From Pontibacter chinhatensis (GTDB lineage: Bacteria > Bacteroidota > Bacteroidia > Cytophagales > Hymenobacteraceae), in contig NZ_FOOT01000001.1 in the NCBI RefSeq assembly GCF_900113285.1, positions 124,001-188,000 on the forward strand: DNA of 64,000 nucleotides, in the 5' to 3' direction. Made by a program: the position numbers and the translations under genes. The first letter of the stretch is position 1. Each line of letters begins with the position of its first letter. Of this stretch, positions 27,723-36,742 are shown piece by piece. The notes below the pieces were generated by a model. That model made no database searches. It saw only the letters and a list, made by a program, of their open reading frames with translations, and was not told the origin of the DNA.

Positions 27723-29543
27723 ATGAACAAAATCAGATTTGACGAGCTTCCGCTTTCGCAGGAAGTACAGCGTGCTATCGCTGACATGGGCTTTGAAGAA
27801 GCCTCTCCCATCCAACAAGAAGCCATTCCGGTTGTTTTAGAAGGAAAAGACATCATTGGCCAGGCCCAGACAGGCACTGGTAAAACGGCCGCTTTCGGTA
27901 TCCCTACTGTTGAGACGATCGACCCATACAACCGTAGCGTACAGGCGCTTATACTTTGCCCAACGCGCGAGCTGGCCATCCAGGTGTCCGGCGAGATTCA
28001 GAAACTGGCCAAGTATAAGCAGAACATCAGCGTGGTGCCTATTTACGGTGGCCAGAGCTACGACCGTCAGCTGCGCGCCCTGAAGCAAGGGGTGCAGATT
28101 GTTATCGGTACGCCGGGCCGTGTGATGGACCACATCAACCGCGGCACCCTGGTGCTCGACGACGTGAAGAAGATCATCCTGGACGAGGCCGACGAAATGC
28201 TTGACATGGGCTTCCGCGAGGACATTGAGTACGTGCTGGAGCGCATCCCCGAGGAAAGACAGACCATCTTCTTCTCGGCCACGATGTCCAAGCCGATCAT
28301 GGAGCTGACCAAGCGCTACCAAACCGACCCTGTGCTGGTAAAGGTGGTACGCCAGGAGCTTACAGTAACCAACATCGACCAATCTTACTTTGAGGTGCGT
28401 AACAGCGCCAAGCAGGAAGTGTTGTCGCGTCTGCTGGACATGTACAACATGAAGTCGGTGATTATTTTCTGTAACACCAAACGCATGGTGGACGACCTGG
28501 TAGCAGGCCTGCAGGCGCGCGGCTACTTTGCCGAAGGACTGCACGGTGACCTGAACCAGAACCAGCGTACCACGGTGATGAATAAATTCCGAAACGGCAC
28601 CCTCGAGGTACTGGTGGCAACTGACGTGGCTGCCCGCGGACTGGATGTGGAGAACGTGGAGGCTGTATTCAACTACGACCTGCCGCAGGACGAAGAATCT
28701 TACGTACACCGCATTGGCCGTACCGGCCGCGCCGGTAAATCCGGTAAGGCGTTTTCGTTTGTGGGCGGCCGCTCCGACGGCTACAAACTGAAGGACATCA
28801 TGCGCTACACCAAGGCCAAGATTGTACTGCAGCAGGTGCCGTCGCTGGAGGACGTGAACGAAATCCGCACCAACATTTTCTTCGACAAGGTGAAGGAAGT
28901 GCTGGATAAAGGGCACCTGGCCAAGCACGTGGCGCGCATCGAACGCTTTGTGAACGAAACTGAAGGCTTTACCCCGCTTGATGTGGCTGCCGCGCTGCTG
29001 AAAATGAGCATGAAGGAGCAGAAAGTGAAGGAGAAGGGCGCTGAGGCTGAGAAAGAACTGTCTGCCACGAAAGAAGGCATGGACCGTCTGTTTATCACCA
29101 TTGGCAAGAAAGACCGCGTGCACCCGCGCGACCTCATCGACCTGCTGGCCCAGAACTCCAGCATCCCGGAAGGCCGCGTAGGCGACATCGACCTTTACGA
29201 CAAGTTCAGCTTTGTTGAAGTGCCGAGCGAGTATACCGCAGAGATTGTGGAGAACATCGGACGCGTTGAGTACGATGGCCGTATGGTGATCATCGAGAAG
29301 TCGCAGAAGAAAGGCTCCGGCCCGAAAGAAGGCCGTGGCGATAAGGAAGACTTTGGCTTTGGCGGCGGCGGTGACCGCGACAGAGACAGGGGCGCCCGCA
29401 GAAGTGGCGGCTTCCGCGACGGCGGTGGTTTCCGCGGAGGTGACCGCGACAGAGGCGGTTTCAGAGACAGACGCAGTGGCGGAGATCGTGACCGTGGCGG
29501 TGACAGAAGAAGCGGCGGAGGTTTCAGAAAAAGAAGATTTTAA
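27723..29543 (+). CDS. deaD: DEAD-box ATP-dependent RNA helicase with RGG-like tail
   Basis: A 606-residue DeaD/CsdA-like helicase that remodels RNA in ribosome assembly and mRNA decay. The Q motif is followed by AQTGTGKT (48-55), PTRELA, DEAD in IILDEADEMLDMGF, SAT in FFSATMSK and HRIGRTGRAGK. A DbpA-type RNA-binding domain follows (LFITIGKKDRVHPRDLIDLL to MVIIEKS, about 460-540). The last 60 residues are a disordered Gly/Arg/Asp tail (SGGFRDGGGFRGGDRDRGG), an RNA-binding feature. The start is ATG, after a long AT-rich leader. A hairpin terminator follows at 29629. Confidence 0.95.
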   Translation: MNKIRFDELPLSQEVQRAIADMGFEEASPIQQEAIPVVLEGKDIIGQAQTGTGKTAAFGIPTVETIDPYNRSVQALILCPTRELAIQVSGEIQKLAKYKQNISVVPIYGGQSYDRQLRALKQGVQIVIGTPGRVMDHINRGTLVLDDVKKIILDEADEMLDMGFREDIEYVLERIPEERQTIFFSATMSKPIMELTKRYQTDPVLVKVVRQELTVTNIDQSYFEVRNSAKQEVLSRLLDMYNMKSVIIFCNTKRMVDDLVAGLQARGYFAEGLHGDLNQNQRTTVMNKFRNGTLEVLVATDVAARGLDVENVEAVFNYDLPQDEESYVHRIGRTGRAGKSGKAFSFVGGRSDGYKLKDIMRYTKAKIVLQQVPSLEDVNEIRTNIFFDKVKEVLDKGHLAKHVARIERFVNETEGFTPLDVAAALLKMSMKEQKVKEKGAEAEKELSATKEGMDRLFITIGKKDRVHPRDLIDLLAQNSSIPEGRVGDIDLYDKFSFVEVPSEYTAEIVENIGRVEYDGRMVIIEKSQKKGSGPKEGRGDKEDFGFGGGGDRDRDRGARRSGGFRDGGGFRGGDRDRGGFRDRRSGGDRDRGGDRRSGGGFRKRRF

Positions 29544-29628
29544 TCTTATTTATTCCTGAAACACTGCAATTTGTTCTGCGTAAATATGAATGTAATCAGC
29601 GCAAGAAGTTTAAACTTCCGAGCTTGAA

Positions 29629-29658
29629 GAAAAAGCCGGCCGAAAAGCCGGCTTTTTT
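29629..29658 (+). terminator. deaD terminator
   Basis: The perfect 10-bp stem aaaagccggc / gccggctttt, with a 6-base loop and a run of six T, lies 86 bases after the deaD stop. Confidence 0.9.
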
Positions 29659-29802
29659 GATGCAAAAATTTTAGGAACCATAACCTTTCTCTCGGGTGCC
29701 CGTTAAAGAGGGTATCATAAAAAGGTTGGAAGATTAAGCTGACTGTTTAAACAGTTAGATAAGACAAGGGTAATATCAGACGGATGTTACCCTTGTTCTT
29801 TT

Positions 29803-30591
29803 TTAAGGCCAGTGGGTGAGGTTATACTTTATGCTTTTTATACTTGCCCTGAAGTATTCATAATCGCGCCCTCCGGGCATGTGCCACACGGCCCGCACCA
29901 CGGTAGGTATCTTAAAACCACCCAGCAACCTGTACCTGTCCAGCAAGGCTGACCACTCCCAGTTCTGATAGCTTTTCCCGTCTGTAGAATAGTATCTGTC
30001 CCTTGTTCTGAACGAGGTTATTTCACCCCGGCTGTTAAATTGGAATGCTCCACCCACTGTTATGCCAGCATCTGTTATACTTGCTCCAACTTGTCCGGGG
30101 CCCAATGCTTGCCAGGTGGTGTGCTGCTGAAAGAAAAGGCCGGGGAGCAGGGGAGCCTCTGCCAGAAAAGTAACGAGCGCCGCCTGGTTCATTTTAGGCC
30201 CGCGGGCATTGCTGATGGTCAGGCCTGCCAGCTTTATGAGCATATTGCCCTGGCCATGCTGGTACTTGTCTCTGGCCCCAAACGGAAGCAAGCCATACAT
30301 GTTTGCCTGCATCAGGGCGATCCGGGTAGCGGGAGCCATTGCGTTAAACTGCACGCAGCTCAGGTTCATCCAATTCGCGTCAGGCTTTAGTTTTATCTGG
30401 GCATTGTCATACTCCACGAAGAAATTGCGGATGCGGTGCTTGTCCAGGTATCCGCAGGAAGAGAGGTAGTCCTGAACCGCTACGGGCAGGGGAGCAAGCG
30501 CTTCACGTGTGACCATTTCCTGCCCATGCTGCGGGCTATACTGGGCGAGCGCCTGCCGTACCTCTGTTTTGAATAGACTTTTGAGCGACAT
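29803..30591 (-). CDS. DUF6544 family protein
   Basis: A 262-residue protein resembling the family annotated DUF6544. Typical parts are LPVAVQDYLSSCGYLDK near the N-terminus, a central FNAMAPATRIALMQANMYGLLPFGARDKYQHGQG, and ALGPGQVGASITDAGITVGGAFQFNSRGEITSFRTRDRY. It is predicted to be beta-rich, perhaps lipid- or ligand-binding; no function is established that I know of. No signal peptide is visible. It seems to be a single-gene unit ending in a spacer without an evident strong hairpin. Confidence 0.7.
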   Translation of the reverse strand: MSLKSLFKTEVRQALAQYSPQHGQEMVTREALAPLPVAVQDYLSSCGYLDKHRIRNFFVEYDNAQIKLKPDANWMNLSCVQFNAMAPATRIALMQANMYGLLPFGARDKYQHGQGNMLIKLAGLTISNARGPKMNQAALVTFLAEAPLLPGLFFQQHTTWQALGPGQVGASITDAGITVGGAFQFNSRGEITSFRTRDRYYSTDGKSYQNWEWSALLDRYRLLGGFKIPTVVRAVWHMPGGRDYEYFRASIKSIKYNLTHWP

Positions 30592-30646
30592 GGAACGAGG
30601 GAAGTATACTTATTCAACTATAGGAAACCGTACTGCCGGAAATTAA

Positions 30647-30670
30647 AAAAGAGCCCCGAAAGGCTCTTTT
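30647..30670 (-). terminator. Terminator of the PA2169-family gene
   Basis: The perfect 9-bp stem aaaagagcc / ggctctttt, with 6-base loop CCGAAA, lies 22 bases past the stop of the minus-strand gene at 30692. A TATACTT motif follows it. Confidence 0.85.
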
Positions 30671-30691
30671 ATACTTCACAGAAATCATTGC

Positions 30692-31141
30692 CTATTCTCT
30701 TGCGGCGTCACGCAGCGCGCGAATGTGATCGTGCGCATGTTTTACGTCGCGGTACTGCTGCTCTACAATCTTTTTCAGATCGGCAGGCAGGTCCTTTTGC
30801 AGCGCCTCTTCGTACGCCTTGACAGCATAGTCTTCGCCACGCTCGCACTCTTCCAGTACACGTACGCGGTCTTTCGAGGTCAATGCTGATTTCAGATCTA
30901 TCCAGGCACGGTGCAGGGTGCCCTCAATGGAGCTCGACTCATCGTCGGTGTGGCCCAGGCGGTGCATTTGGTCCTGCAGTTCGGTAATCATGCTGTCGCG
31001 CTGCACGGCATACTTCAGGAAGAGGTCCTTCAGGTCCTGGTCTTCGATATCCTCCGAAGCGGTTTTATAGCCCTTGGCTCCATCTTTACAGCGCTCTATC
31101 AGGTGGTGCACAGTGGACTTTAGCTCTTTATTAATTTCCAT
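30692..31141 (-). CDS. PA2169-family four-helix-bundle protein (DUF2383)
   Basis: A 149-residue all-helical protein. The ferritin-like four-helix pattern includes VHHLIERCKDGAKGYKTASEDIED, LFLKYAVQRDSMITELQDQMHRLG, ALTSKDRVRVLEECERGEDYAVKAYEEAL and IVEQQYRDVKHAHDHIRALRD. Glu and His residues are placed as in metal-binding bundles, but the function of the family is unproven; members are often stress-induced. A second ferritin-like protein of a different family (YciE/F) is at 56322. Confidence 0.87.
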   Translation of the reverse strand: MEINKELKSTVHHLIERCKDGAKGYKTASEDIEDQDLKDLFLKYAVQRDSMITELQDQMHRLGHTDDESSSIEGTLHRAWIDLKSALTSKDRVRVLEECERGEDYAVKAYEEALQKDLPADLKKIVEQQYRDVKHAHDHIRALRDAARE

Positions 31142-31221
31142 AGTTTTATCAGTTTTGTTCTAATATGCATTCATACTGATATGGCTGTGCTTTGGTTTCC
31201 AAAAACCTGATCTGCCGTTGT

Positions 31222-32445
31222 TTATGCCATGGCTTTTCCGGCCAAGTAGCCTGTTGTCCAGGCGGCCTGGAAGTTGAAGCCACCCGTGATGCCGTCTATG
31301 TCCAGTACCTCACCGGCAAAGTATAAACCGGGCTGTAGGCGGCTTTCCATCGTTTTCATGTTTACCTCTTTCAGGTCGATTCCTCCGCAGGTAACAAACT
31401 CCTCTTTAAAAGTGGTTTTACCGTTTACCGCCACGGGCATCCTAAGCAGCGCCTCGACCAGTTTGTTTGTGTTTTTGGCTGGCAGTTCTGCCCACCGCAC
31501 CTCTTCCGGCACCTCAGCCAGTTGCGCAAGCCCCTGCCATAGCCGCTGCGGCAGCCCGAAGAGCGGGTTGCTGCTCACGATTTTCTTGGGATGGGCTTGC
31601 CTGAAGGCTTGCAGCTCCTGCCGCAGGCTCTCCTCCGTTTGCCCGGGCACCCACTGGATGAGGGCCGTGAAGATATACTTTTGATCATAGAACAACCGGG
31701 CTCCCCAGGCCGAGAGCTTGAGCACGGCAGGGCCTGAATAGCCCCAATGGGTGATAAGCAGCGGGCCTTCATACTCTAGTTTTTGCCCGGCAATACGCAC
31801 CCGCGCCTGCGGCACCGCCACGCCCTGCAGCTCTTTTAGCGGAGAACTTGGTACATTGAATGTAAAAAGGGATGGAACAGGCTCCTGAATGGCGTGCCCC
31901 AACTGCCGCAGCCAATCATAGCCCTGGCTTTTGGGGTTACCGCCGGTACTCACCAGCACTTTGTCTGCTTTTATACTTTCGCCACCGGCCAGCTGAAGTA
32001 TGAAATGCTGGTTTCCATCCTGCTGCACAGGTAAAATGCTTTCCACACTGGCGCCGGTTCTAATCTGTACACCTGCCCGCCTGGCCTGTTGCAGCAGACA
32101 CTCTATAATCGTTTCTGAGCTATCTGTGATGGGAAACATGCGGCCATCTGCCTCGGCCTTTAGTTTGACGCCACGCTGCGCAAACCAGTCCACCGTTTCG
32201 CGGGCGCCGAACTGCTTGAAAGCCTCCTTCAGCTGCTTGGCGCCGCGCGGGTAGTGCTGGGCAAACACAGCAGGAGTGAAGCAGTGGTGGGTAACATTGC
32301 AGCGGCCTCCCCCGGAAACACGCACCTTGGCCAGTAGCTTACTCGTTTTCTCCAGCAGCAATACCCTGGTCTTTGGGTTGGCCTCTGCACAGGTGATGGC
32401 GGCAAAGAAACCGGCGGCACCACCGCCAATAATGGCTATCTGCAT
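31222..32445 (-). CDS. BaiN/HI0933-like FAD-dependent oxidoreductase
   Basis: A 407-residue flavoprotein. The dinucleotide motif GGGAAGFFAAITCAE (7-21) is followed by KVRVSGGGRCNVTHHCFTP, the signature of the HI0933/YhiN/BaiN group. DKVLVSTGGNPKSQGYDWL lies in the middle, and the C-terminal FAD block is GLYFAGEVLDIDGITGGFNFQAAWTTGYLAG. Related proteins are annotated as aminoacetone oxidases or bile-acid reductases, but the native substrate is unsettled. It is cytoplasmic. Confidence 0.9.
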   Translation of the reverse strand: MQIAIIGGGAAGFFAAITCAEANPKTRVLLLEKTSKLLAKVRVSGGGRCNVTHHCFTPAVFAQHYPRGAKQLKEAFKQFGARETVDWFAQRGVKLKAEADGRMFPITDSSETIIECLLQQARRAGVQIRTGASVESILPVQQDGNQHFILQLAGGESIKADKVLVSTGGNPKSQGYDWLRQLGHAIQEPVPSLFTFNVPSSPLKELQGVAVPQARVRIAGQKLEYEGPLLITHWGYSGPAVLKLSAWGARLFYDQKYIFTALIQWVPGQTEESLRQELQAFRQAHPKKIVSSNPLFGLPQRLWQGLAQLAEVPEEVRWAELPAKNTNKLVEALLRMPVAVNGKTTFKEEFVTCGGIDLKEVNMKTMESRLQPGLYFAGEVLDIDGITGGFNFQAAWTTGYLAGKAMA

Positions 32446-32575
32446 TAATCTCTTGTTAATTTTAGTTGTTGATTGCTGCTATTTTCTTGCTCTTGATTGA
32501 GAAAAGGGCGGAAATACTGCTGCCATTTTTGGTTATACTTTAACCATTAAGCAATGCAACCATTCAACCACAAAG

Positions 32576-33409
32576 CTACGAAAAGAATGCCATTGGGTCG
32601 GGGTGGATGAAGGTGTAGGAAAGATCGTCCTTTAGCTTTTGGCTGCTGATGAGCTTGAACTTTGTCTCCACCATGTCCTTAAACTGCGGTGGCGTAAGCC
32701 CCAGCAAAAGGGCGGCCGAAGTATAAAGTTCTTTCCGGAGCGGGTGCAGGTCGGAACAAGCGTTGTATATAGCGCCCCATTTTTCCTGCTCTATGATGCG
32801 GTAAAGTATGCTGACGCAATCCTCCAGGTGGATGAGGTTTACCGGCGCGTCGCCGTCCGGCACATCCGTTTTCCCTGCCAGCCAACGCCCCGGGTGCCGG
32901 GTGCCACCTACCAGTCCGCCAAAGCGCACGACTGACGTAACCCAATCCTCGCGGTCCTGGAACATTCTCTCGGCCTTCAACAGGGTGTTTCCAGGCTCCA
33001 GCTCGTCTGTAAAAGCAATGTCCTCTTCTGTTACCACGCGGTTCAGGTCCTGGTACACGGAGGTGGAGGAAACGAACAACAGGCGGCTAACCGGCGAGCT
33101 GAGCAAGGCCTTCAGGAGCAGCTGCATCTGGTTCATATAAGCTTCCCCGCCATCCGAGCGCAGGTGCGGCGGGATGTTCAGTACAAGCACGTCTGTTTCC
33201 AGGAAATTCTCCAGGGCGTCGCGATCCAGCTGTTCCTCATTTGCCAGGTTAAGCAAGTATGGCTGTATGCCTTTTTCAAGCATCACCTCTATTTTGTCTG
33301 GCGAGGTGGTAGAGCCCTTCACCGAATATCCGTGCCGTAACAGTTGCTCTGCCAGCGGCATCCCAAGCCAGCCGCAGCCCATGATGCTAATCCTTCTTTT
33401 ATCCTCCAT
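32576..33409 (-). CDS. NAD-dependent epimerase/dehydratase-like SDR (YeeZ-type)
   Basis: A 277-residue extended/atypical SDR. The N-terminal Rossmann motif is ISIMGCGWLGMPLAEQLL. FVSSTSVYQD in the middle carries the Ser and Tyr region, and VVRFGGLVGGTRHPGRWLAG is typical of YeeZ-like proteins. The Tyr-x3-Lys motif is not clear, as in other atypical members, so catalysis is uncertain. It faces the desaturase-like gene divergently across about 96 bases that contain two AAGTATA motifs. Confidence 0.83.
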   Translation of the reverse strand: MEDKRRISIMGCGWLGMPLAEQLLRHGYSVKGSTTSPDKIEVMLEKGIQPYLLNLANEEQLDRDALENFLETDVLVLNIPPHLRSDGGEAYMNQMQLLLKALLSSPVSRLLFVSSTSVYQDLNRVVTEEDIAFTDELEPGNTLLKAERMFQDREDWVTSVVRFGGLVGGTRHPGRWLAGKTDVPDGDAPVNLIHLEDCVSILYRIIEQEKWGAIYNACSDLHPLRKELYTSAALLLGLTPPQFKDMVETKFKLISSQKLKDDLSYTFIHPDPMAFFS

Positions 33410-33505
33410 TATACTTTTAGAATGTATACTGCTACAACATTACAAAGGCCACTTGGTTATTAGTGGCATAAATACCTGCTTAAACCGCCACAAAGTAAAG
33501 TATAA

Positions 33506-34960
33506 ATGAGGTACGATGTAGCCATTATCGGATCAGGTTTTGGATCGCTGACGGCCGCGGCCCTGCTGGCCAAGTATGGGCTACGGGTTTGTGTGCTGGA
33601 GCAGGCCAAATATCCCGGCGGCTGTGCGACGTCTTACCTCCGGAAGGGCCACTGGTTCGAGACCGGAGCCACCACGCTTGTAGGGCTAGATGAGCATATG
33701 CCCCTGCGCTACCTGCTGGACCAGACAGGCGTCAAGGTGCCGGTGCAGGTGCTGGAAACACCCATGCAGGTGCACCTGCCCGATGCCCAGTTGCTTACCC
33801 GCTATGGCAACCTGGAGCAGTGGATAGCCGAGGCGGAGCGGGTGTTTGGAAAGTATAAACAGCGCGAGTTTTGGGAGCACTGCTACAGCATCAGCCAGGA
33901 AGTATGGCGCACCTCCCTGCGCCAGCGCAGCTTTCCTTTCTCCAACACAAAGGACCTGCTGCTGTCGGGCATGCGGGTAACCCCTGGCCAGCTCAAATTG
34001 CTGCCCGGTGCGTTTCGGACGATGGAGCAGGTGCTGCAAAAGTATGGGTTGCACCAGAACGAGCTTTTCACCCGGTTCGTAGACGAGCAGCTGCTGATAA
34101 CGGCGCAGAACTATCTGCCGGAAGTGAATGAGCTTTTCGGAGCCACAGCGCTGTGCTATACTTTGTATTCCAATTATTACGTGACGGGCGGCCTGATAAA
34201 CCTGGTAAAGCCGGTGGAGCAGTTTATACTTGCCAAAGGAGCCACTCTAAAGTATGGACACGAGGTACAGGAAGTAAGAACCTTGCCGGAAGGCTACCGG
34301 CTGAAGACAAGCAAAGAAGAGGTGGAGAGTCGCTTCGTTATTTCCGGCATCCCGCTGAACAATACGGCGCAGCTTTTTCAAGAGGAGAAAATCAAACGTA
34401 GCCTGAAGCCATACTTGCTGGGGTCCGACAGGCTGAACGGGGCCTTTACTATGGCGTTGGTGCTGCGGGCCGAGGAGGCCAATGAGGTACTGCACCACCA
34501 GGTGCACCTGCCGCAGCCCCTGCCACAGACGGGCAGCAAAAGTATCTTCATCAGCTTCAGCCACCCCTCCGACAGGCTAAAGGCACCGGACGGAACCGTT
34601 GTGGCAAGTATAAGCACGCACCTGCATCATCCGCAGGCGCACCTGATTGAGGATAAAGCGGCATTAGAGCAGGCGATTGTACAGGAACTTGGGAGGCGTG
34701 GCCTGGTGCGACCCGAAAGTATACTTTCAGTGCAGTCAGCCACGCCTGGGGGCTGGATCTTCTGGACCAAGCGAGCTTTCGGGGCGGTGGGTGGCTACCC
34801 GCAGTACCGTAAGATAAAACCCTGGCAAATGAAGGACGCGCGCCTCGACCACCGCGGTGCTTACCTCTGCGGCGATACTGTGTACCCCGGCCAGGGAATA
34901 CCGGGCGTCTGCCTGAGCGGCATCATCGCAGCGAATAAATTATTGCAGGATCACTTTTAG
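33506..34960 (+). CDS. Phytoene desaturase-like FAD oxidoreductase
   Basis: A 484-residue flavoprotein of the CrtI/CrtD/carotenoid isomerase superfamily. The FAD motif is AIIGSGFGSLTAAALLAKYG, followed by VLEQAKYPGGCATSYLRKGHWFETGATT. The C-terminal block YLCGDTVYPGQGIPGVCLSGIIAANKLL is the family FAD-binding end. It might act on carotenoids (many relatives of this organism are pink) or on retinol-like or other polyenes; no other carotenoid gene is in the window. The last 4 bases overlap the convergent inhibitor gene. Motif density inside is high, about seven AAGTATA or AAGTATG copies. Confidence 0.85.
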   Translation: MRYDVAIIGSGFGSLTAAALLAKYGLRVCVLEQAKYPGGCATSYLRKGHWFETGATTLVGLDEHMPLRYLLDQTGVKVPVQVLETPMQVHLPDAQLLTRYGNLEQWIAEAERVFGKYKQREFWEHCYSISQEVWRTSLRQRSFPFSNTKDLLLSGMRVTPGQLKLLPGAFRTMEQVLQKYGLHQNELFTRFVDEQLLITAQNYLPEVNELFGATALCYTLYSNYYVTGGLINLVKPVEQFILAKGATLKYGHEVQEVRTLPEGYRLKTSKEEVESRFVISGIPLNNTAQLFQEEKIKRSLKPYLLGSDRLNGAFTMALVLRAEEANEVLHHQVHLPQPLPQTGSKSIFISFSHPSDRLKAPDGTVVASISTHLHHPQAHLIEDKAALEQAIVQELGRRGLVRPESILSVQSATPGGWIFWTKRAFGAVGGYPQYRKIKPWQMKDARLDHRGAYLCGDTVYPGQGIPGVCLSGIIAANKLLQDHF

Positions 34961-35382
34961 CTTTCGTCCTGCTCGTCAATCGAGGCCTCGTCCAACACCA
35001 CCATACTTTTATAGCCCGCATAAGTTCCGTCTTCCGCTCTGCCAAGTATGTAGGCCTCTGTTCCTATTTGAGTGATGGTGTATACTTTTACATCTTGCAA
35101 CAGGCGCTGCAGGGTGCCAAACAGTTGCTGGGTCGCCGAATCAGGCCCTTTCCGGGCATCTGAGGTAACACCCTGCAACAGCTGCATAAATCCTTCCAGG
35201 TCATATGTTCTCACGGCCATGCCTGAGGGCTTGCCAGCGTGCTCCACCACGTCCTCCGTTGTCAGCGGCCGCCCCTGCTCCGTTTCCAGGTACACAAACT
35301 CCAACGGCGCTTCTATTTCACTGCGCAGCAGAATCCCGTCTGCAGCCTGCGTCAATTCCTTCTGTAGTTGTTCCTTGCTCAT
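34957..35382 (-). CDS. NuiA-like nuclease A inhibitor family protein
   Basis: A 141-residue acidic protein. LTQAADGILLRSEIEAPLEFVYLE near the N-terminus and the end VKVYTITQIGTEAYILGRAEDGTYAGYKSMVV correspond to NuiA of Anabaena, the protein inhibitor of the non-specific nuclease NucA. NuiA plugs the nuclease active site with its acidic C-terminal region. No nuclease gene of the NucA/endonuclease G type is visible here. There is no signal peptide, so it should protect from inside the cell. Confidence 0.75.
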   Translation of the reverse strand: MSKEQLQKELTQAADGILLRSEIEAPLEFVYLETEQGRPLTTEDVVEHAGKPSGMAVRTYDLEGFMQLLQGVTSDARKGPDSATQQLFGTLQRLLQDVKVYTITQIGTEAYILGRAEDGTYAGYKSMVVLDEASIDEQDES

Positions 35383-35485
35383 CTACTTTAATATTTGCTG
35401 AAAGTATACGTATGAGTTCAGGGGCTATACTTATATTTAGAGAGATTTGGTTACGTATAGCCGCTTAATCTTAAACGCGAGACCC

Positions 35486-36361
35486 ATGATAAAAGCTGAA
35501 CCCATGCTAAAGGAGGGCGCCCTGAAGGGCAAAACCATTATTGTGACAGGCGGTGGAACCGGCCTCGGCCGCTCCATGGTGAAATATTTTCTGGAGTTGG
35601 GCGCCAACGCCGTAATCTGTAGCCGCAAGCTGGAGGTGCTGGAGCAAGCTGCCAAAGAGCTGGAAGCGGAAACCGGAGGCGCCGTACTGCCCATCGCCTG
35701 CGATGTGCGCAAGTATAATGAGATTGAGGCGATGCTGCAGGCCACGCTGGAGCGGTTTGGTAGGGTTGATGTGCTGGTAAACAACGCTGCAGGCAACTTC
35801 GTGAGTCCCACCGAGCGCCTGAGCCATAAGGCCTTCGACGTGATCACCGACATCGTGCTGAAAGGCAGCTACAACTGCACCCTGGCCCTTGGCAAGCATT
35901 GGATAGACCAGAAGCAGGAGGGAACTATCCTCAACATTGTCACCACTTACGCCTGGACGGGCTCCGGCTACGTGGTGCCCTCTGCCTGCGCCAAGGCCGG
36001 TGTACTGGCCATGACGCGCTCCCTGGCCGCCGAGTGGGCCAAGTATGGCATCCGCTCCAATGCCATTGCTCCGGGGCCGTTCCCAACCGAGGGCGCCTGG
36101 ACACGCCTGTTCCCCAAGCAGCTGGCCGACAAACTGGATCTGGTAAACCGCATTCCGGTGGGGCGTTTTGGGGAGCATCAGGAGCTAGCCAACCTGGCAG
36201 CTTATCTGGTATCAGACTATGCCTCTTTTGTAAACGGGGAGGTAGTAACAATAGACGGAGGAGAGTGGCTCTACGGTGCCGGCGAGTTCAACGGCTTCGA
36301 CCAGATACCGCAGGAGATGTGGGACGTGGTGGAGAAGCAGGTTCGTGGAAAAGCGCAGTAA
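35486..36361 (+). CDS. SDR, 2,4-dienoyl-CoA reductase-like
   Basis: A 291-residue SDR with cofactor motif TGGGTGLG (21-28), CDVRKYNEIEAML and VNNAAGNFVSPTERLS. The segment YVVPSACAKAGVLAMTRSLAAEW keeps the catalytic Lys but has Ser in place of the usual Tyr. This is characteristic of peroxisomal-type 2,4-dienoyl-CoA reductases of unsaturated fatty acid beta-oxidation. The end GEWLYGAGEFNGF also fits that group. I chose the ATG at 35486 over an upstream start that would add 13 unrelated residues. Confidence 0.86.
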   Translation: MIKAEPMLKEGALKGKTIIVTGGGTGLGRSMVKYFLELGANAVICSRKLEVLEQAAKELEAETGGAVLPIACDVRKYNEIEAMLQATLERFGRVDVLVNNAAGNFVSPTERLSHKAFDVITDIVLKGSYNCTLALGKHWIDQKQEGTILNIVTTYAWTGSGYVVPSACAKAGVLAMTRSLAAEWAKYGIRSNAIAPGPFPTEGAWTRLFPKQLADKLDLVNRIPVGRFGEHQELANLAAYLVSDYASFVNGEVVTIDGGEWLYGAGEFNGFDQIPQEMWDVVEKQVRGKAQ

Positions 36362-36384
36362 CACCGTGTTCAAAGTATAAAAAG

Positions 36385-36420
36385 ACAGGCGAAGTATGGC
36401 ATCAGATATACTTCGCCTGT
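36385..36420 (+). terminator. Terminator whose stem is two inverted AAGTAT motifs
   Basis: A 13-bp perfect stem (acaggcgaagtat / atacttcgcctgt) with a 10-base loop is followed by TTTGC. It lies 23 bases after the reductase stop. The loop-proximal half of the stem is the dispersed motif. Confidence 0.85.
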
Positions 36421-36575
36421 TTGCTTTAAAATACATGCAGCCTTGCCGTTGAAGCCGTGTTATGATACAACGTGGGGAAAGTATACTTTTAATTAGTTAC
36501 GGCTGGAGATCCAAAATTACTCTGTTTATACTTTAAGAACTCAAGTTCTTCTCTACAATTTTGGTAAAGGTGTAA

Positions 36576-36640
36576 ACCCACCCCTAACCCCTCCCAAGAG
36601 GGGAGTTCCTCCAGCTGTATTATGATTCCCCTCTTGGAGC
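36576..36640. repeat. Dispersed palindrome, family A
   Basis: The word acccacccctaacccctccc is followed by ctcccaagaggggagt and, about 15 bases on, its near reverse complement attcccctcttggag. It is the same family as 22769 and 45615. It lies in the roughly 490-base geneless spacer between the reductase terminator and the efflux operon terminator. Confidence 0.65.
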
Positions 36641-36661
36641 AGCGCCATATCCTTCTTTTGA

Positions 36662-36742
36662 TTTTGTCATCTTGAAAGGATCTTGGTAGCGAGTTGTGTA
36701 GGCTTTACCTCCCTTCTACCAAGTTTCTTCACAAAATGACAA
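36662..36742. repeat. Dispersed palindrome, family B
   Basis: Left arm gtcatcttgaaaggatcttg (then gta) and right arm taccaagtttcttcac (then aaaatgac) are imperfect reverse complements about 28 bases apart. Core and layout match the copy at 22152. Family A and family B copies are adjacent in this spacer and near each other around the VOC gene. Confidence 0.6.

Noticed and set aside
27837..29123. A 428-codon minus-strand open frame opposite deaD
   Set aside because: The translation is His/Val/Leu-rich without any domain, and the plus-strand DEAD-box gene is certain.
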